A stretch of DNA of 64,000 bases from Carposina sasakii (lineage: Eukaryota; Arthropoda; Insecta; Lepidoptera; Carposinidae), in the NCBI GenBank assembly GCA_014607495.2, contig CP053150.1, positions 8,390,495-8,454,494 on the forward strand. Reading direction: 5' to 3'. Position 1 is the first letter of the stretch; each line of letters begins with the position of its first letter. The notes under the pieces were generated by a model, which did no database searches, was not told the origin of the DNA, and saw only the letters and a list, made by a program, of their open reading frames with translations. This document shows positions 56,601 to 62,600 of this stretch, piece after piece. Position numbers and translations under genes: made by a program.

Positions 56601-59600
56601 TTTATTTTAAAATACTTATTGCTGAGTATTTTCTTCAAACAAGAAACGGCAAAATAAGGATGAAGCAACCTGTAAATGTTTAATGCGTTGATTCCCAAAG
56701 TAGGAGTGACGGTAGAGAAGCTATTGAGGTTGATGTTAGTACCTCTTCCTACTTATAGATTCGGTAGCGTCAGGCCTTAGCCTTACCTTAACTTATCATG
56801 GATTCTTATCAAATAAATAATTAGTTTAACTTTTTTTTTATCCAATTAAGGACTGTATGATAAGTATATCAATCCTTTTCGTAAAGAATATATTTAGAAA
56901 TCACCTTTCATTAGAATATCTTAATTTTTCCAAGACCTTTACTTGTAGGTACCTTAGTTCATGTCATCTGTAAATATTTGATCCCTCGTCAGTGAGAGTG
57001 ACGGCAGTTACCTTTTATACCTCCTTCACTTCAATAATAAAGTCGTCTCTTTCCTTTTTAAATAGTCCATAAAAATCCGTTGTACGTCATTAACAGACTA
57101 TAGTAGAGATTCTTACACCTACCAATAAGTAAGTTGACGCCATCAGTCAGATCTTTGTCATAGAGAGTGAACAGCTTGGAGCCGCCTTCCTCCAGTGGTG
57201 TGATGTCGAGCAGCATACCATCCGTGACGTCACAGTGCTCGTGCCCCGGCCGTGTTACTTGGTATACCGCAGGCTGCACTGGGGCGTGGTGTAGCCTGAC
57301 ATCATACAATTTTTTTTTACATTTGTAGCTATACTAATTAAACCCAAAGTACATAGTAAACACAAATATAAAGTAGGTATTAGTGGACGCCCACGACAAC
57401 GTCCGCGTGGACTGCAAAAAAACAAAATGTCAAAATTATCCGGAATAAAAAGTAGCCTATGTCCTTTTCAGGCTCTAGACAACGTAACTATGTACCATAT
57501 CAATCGGCTCAGTAGCTTTGGCGTGAAAGCCAGACAAACAGACAGATAGATAGACAGGATATCTCGTCGGCGCTACTAGTCTCTTAGTTTAGGTTGCCTC
57601 GTGTGGAAATGGACTAATGTGGTTAATTCATTAGCGCTCATTAGCGTGTGTTTTGTTGCGACACATAATCCCTAATGAAAGCGAAGTCAGAACTAAGTTA
57701 AATAGATGGACTGGGCTATTGGACCAGAATGTTACATATATATACATCAAATAAATGTATTAAATTAGAATAACTAGACTTCTCCACCATAAAATTATTT
57801 TATAAAAACAAACAGTAATAATATAAATCAGCCGCAATAATATAACACTGGGGCGTAGCTTCGTAGGTTCGATCCCAGTCACGAGCCTGCACCACAGATT
57901 TCATGTACGGATTTTAATACCGTAAAATTGTCACTTTGCTCGTGCCTCGCGGGAATCACGTAAAGTGGTGGTCCTGATCTCTCTCCGCCCCCTGATTATG
58001 TAAAAGCAATAGCAAAGCCGAAGCGGGTCGTGTCGACTTTCTGTCCCATCGAACTATGAGAGTGAGGGTATAAAGAGTGCACGCACAGTTGGCTTATCTC
58101 CGTTGACATTATTCGCCGTGACCGAAAATATAGATGTCTGAAGGACAACATCATCATAAGATAAAAATAATAAGAACATCTGCAAATAATGGCCAAAATT
58201 ACCGAATATTAATAAAAAATATTATTTAGAGGAGAGTCTCAAAGTTGCTTAATGAGGTCCTTGCTAACTTTAATGTCATTTATAATTTGCGAACAGCGCG
58301 ATATCGATTCGAATTAGGGTCTCCACTTACTTACGACATGACATAGCACGGCCATACAGCAGTAGGCAACTTTAGGCCGATACATTAGGGTCATCGTCGT
58401 CGTATACAGGGTGTGTGTGACAGCTAGGCAAATACTGAGCAAGTACCATTGTTTCACAAACACCCTGTAATTACCTATCAAAGACAATTATAATACCTAT
58501 ATACCTTCCTATATAGTTTGCTTAAAGATCGTCCTAACTTTTCAATACACTTTAGTGTATAATCCTCAGCAAGTTGCTGCCACCAACTGATGTCAGGAAC
58601 GTGAACTCAAAAGCAATGACTACAGCTCTAATGAGATAGCACCTTTACTTACGCTACGTGTCTGTGATGCCTGTCACCTCTTGTAATATTGTTTAAAGAA
58701 AGTTCAATACCAATTACTGCGAAACTTTAGTTTCGTGATATTAACCTTTAAAAGTAGAGACAGCTGAGAAGAATATTGAAGAATGAATCTTTAAATACGC
58801 TTAATTCGTTAGAATTCAGCTTAAAGTTTGGCTGTATGTAGACAAAAAGAACTGTCACAATAACATCTAGTCATTCGATATATCTTACATATTAATAACA
58901 TATCTCTCTTTATGTACGAGTATCATATCATTTAGCTAATAACGCAAAGTGCTGTAAAAGCATCTGTAGTGACTGCTCATAAGGTTCCTATAATATGTAC
59001 CCTCTAAAAGTCGTTAGTCTTTAGGCAGTCATTGCGAAAGATCGTATGTGATAAATGTCTTCATATAGTGACTGAATGCGTAGAAGATCTGCGCGCGCAG
59101 GCTGCGCGCGCAACTCACAGACTATTGTAGCTCTAGCATTGTACTGTCATCTTGTTTATAAAAATACACGTCATTATAAAGTTCATAATTGTAAATTATT
59201 TATTTTCCAAATATTCTGGCTTATAAGCTAAACTGGTGACCCCGAAGAACACGTAAAGACTATCAAAAAGTGTCAATAACAGCAAACAAGTGTAAAGTTA
59301 TCAGATTAAAAATGTCAAGCAAACGAAAATCTTTGCCGACTCCCCAGAAAGATGACCATGACAACATCGCGGGCGAATCCAAGCAAGAAGTGTCATTTAT
59401 ACCTCACGATATTTGCCGTGTTGGAGTCCGACCACCACCGTTTTGGGCCGAGGAACCGGCAGTATGGTTCGCTCAATTAGAAGGGAATTTTACCCTTGCT
59501 GGCATTAAGGATGATGAAACAAAGTATTACTATGTACAATCAACATTGGAACACAGGTTTGCCGCCGAAGTCAAAGACATTATTATGAATCCACCAACAA

Positions 59601-62600
59601 AAGGAAAATATGAAAAGTTGAAGAGCGAGTTAATTAAACGTTTGTCATCAACAAGGCAAAAAGATATCAAACAGCTACTAGTGCACGAGGAAATAGGTGA
59701 TCGTCGACCTTCGCAATTTTTACGTCATCTGCAGTACTTGGCTGGACCGACCGTACCAAAGGAGTTTTTACTATCGATTTGGACAAATCGACTTCCAAAT
59801 AATATACAAACCGCTATTGCAGCGCAACCAAATATGGAATTTGAAGATTTAGCAGACCTAGCGGATAGAGTATTCGACGTCGCTCCGTCAAGCCCTCAAG
59901 TAGCAGCTACTTCATCCTCCACGCCAGTTCTCGAATCAATGGCTAAGCACTTAGAGGATCTGACAAAACAAGTAGAAGCACTCTCAACGCAAGATCGCAA
60001 TTTCCGATCGAGATCAAGGAAACCAAATCAAAGTGGCAGTACCGTTAGATCCCAGTCAAACTATAGAAGATTCCCTCTCTGTTGGTATCATCATAAATTC
60101 GGGAGCAGAGCAACAAGATGCACTAAGCCTTGTGATTTTAAGGCGGAAAAACATCCAAGGCAGTCGATAATGGCGACCAACGACTGTCAAATTTCACCTG
60201 GTCGCCTATTCGTTACGGATCAGAAGAGTAAGATGCAATTTTTGGTCGATACAGGAAGCGATCTTTGTGTCTTTCCCCGCTCTGCACTCCGAGAACGCCG
60301 GACCAGGACAAGTTATCAATTATATGCTGCAAATGGATCTCCTATATATACGTACGGATCTGCTCAACTTAACCTTGATCTTGGATTACGACGCGAACAC
60401 ACTTGGGAATTTATGGTCGCAGATGTCACGAAGGCTATTATTGGTGTCGACTTCTTGTCATTTTACGGTCTTGTTGTCGATTGCCGAAATCAGCGTCTTA
60501 TAGACACCACCACAACCCTATCAGCAACAGCAATATCAGTGTCTTCATTGAACTCAATTTCGTCAGTTAAAACTATGATCGGAGATTCAAGATACCATAT
60601 CTTACTACGGAAATTCCCAGAGATAACGAATCCATCTGGAATTCGTCCTTGGGCAGTTCACAGTACCGTACATCACATTAGGACTACACCTGGTCCTCCA
60701 GTAAGCGGCACACCACGAAGATTAGCTCCAGATAAATTAAAAATAGCAAAAGCAGAATTTGACGAGATGCTAAAAAACGGAACCGCCAGGCCATCAGAAA
60801 GTGCTTGGTCGTCACCACTTCATCTAACACCTAAAAAAGATAATGGATGGCGACCATGTGGCGATTATCGCATGTTAAACGCTCGTACGATCCCGGACCG
60901 GTACCCAATCCGACATATTCATGACTTCACAAGCAATATAGCTGGTTGCCACGTATTCTCGACTATTGATTTGGTGAAGGCATATAATCAGATACCAGTT
61001 TATGAGGACGACATACCCAAAACTGCCATAACTACACCATTTGGCCTGTATGAGTTCCCTCGTATGACTTTTGGATTGCGAAACGCAGGTCAAACCTTCC
61101 AAAGGTTTGTGGACGAAATCACACGAGGATTGGATTTTTGCTATGCTTATCTGGATGATTTTTTGATATTTTCCCAAAACGAAGAAGCTCACGAAAATCA
61201 CTTGCGCCAATTGTTCACAAAACTGAAGGAATATGGAATGATAATAAATACATCTAAATGCGTTTTTGGTTCAACATCTGTCACATTTTTAGGATACAGC
61301 GTCTCGTCTGCAGGAATTAAACCATTGGACTCAAAAGTTGAAGCAATTAAGGTATTCCCTATACCTAAAACAGTAAAAGAATTAAGAAGGTTTCTGGGGA
61401 TGATAAATTTTTACCGCAAATTTATTCCGGGGGCAGCAAAAATTCAAGCTCCTCTACATGCACTTTTAACTGATTCCGTAAAAGGATCACATCCTGTTAG
61501 TATATGTGATGATACTCTGCTGGCATTTGAAAATTGCAAAAAAAGCTTATGCAATGCTGCACTTCTTGCTCATCCCGATTTAGACGCAAAATTGGCTCTT
61601 ATCACAGATGCATCAGATACAGCAATTGGAGCAGTCCTGCAACAACTCAAGAATGGATGTTGGGAGCCCCTTGCCTTCTTCAGTCGAAAACTCACCCCTG
61701 CTCAGCATAAATACTCGCCTTACGACAGAGAGCTCCTGGCAATATATGAAGGAATACGTTATTTCAGACACATGTTGGAAGCGCGTCATTTTACTGTATA
61801 TACAGATCACAAACCAATAAGTTTCGCCTATTGCTCAAGAAAGGATAATTGCTCTCCCCGCCAATATCGCCACCTGGATTACATTAGTCAGTTTACAACA
61901 GACATACGTCATATCTCAGGAAAAGATAACGTCGTGGCTGACACGCTATCTAGGGTTGAAGAAATTGTACATCCAATCTCACCAGAGGCAATATCGCAAG
62001 CACAATGTAATGACCCGGAATTAACGCTTTTACTAGAAGGTAATACATCACTAAGATTGAAAAGAATTGCACTACCTGGAAGCGATATACAAATGTACTG
62101 TGACCATAGCACAAAATATCTAAGACCATACGTACCCAGGAAGCTGAGGAAGCAAGTATTTGAAAGTCTTCATTCCCTAAGTCATCCAGGGGCTAATGCA
62201 TCCATTAAATTGATCGGACAACGATACATCTGGCCTAATATGAATAAGGATTGTAGAGAATGGGCAAGAACATGTCACGCATGTCAACGGTCAAAGATAA
62301 CGCGTCACGTATATTCTCCATTAAGTACATTTAAATTACCACCCGCAAGATTTCAATTTATCCACATTGATCTGATCGGTCCGCTGCCGGTATCAGAAGG
62401 TTATAGATATTGTTTAACTGCGGTGGATCGTTTTACAAGATGGCCTGAAGTCATTCCAATTCAGGATATGTCAGCAGAAACAGTCGCCAAGGCGTTGATT
62501 TCCGGATGGATAGCGCGCTTCGGTTGCCCCACTAACATTTTAACTGATCAAGGAAGACAATTCGAGTCCTCTCTGTTTAAGTGTCTGTCGCAAATGATTG

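Noticed and set aside
60875..61210. 111-codon - strand frame
   Set aside because: Antisense shadow of the Gypsy reverse transcriptase.
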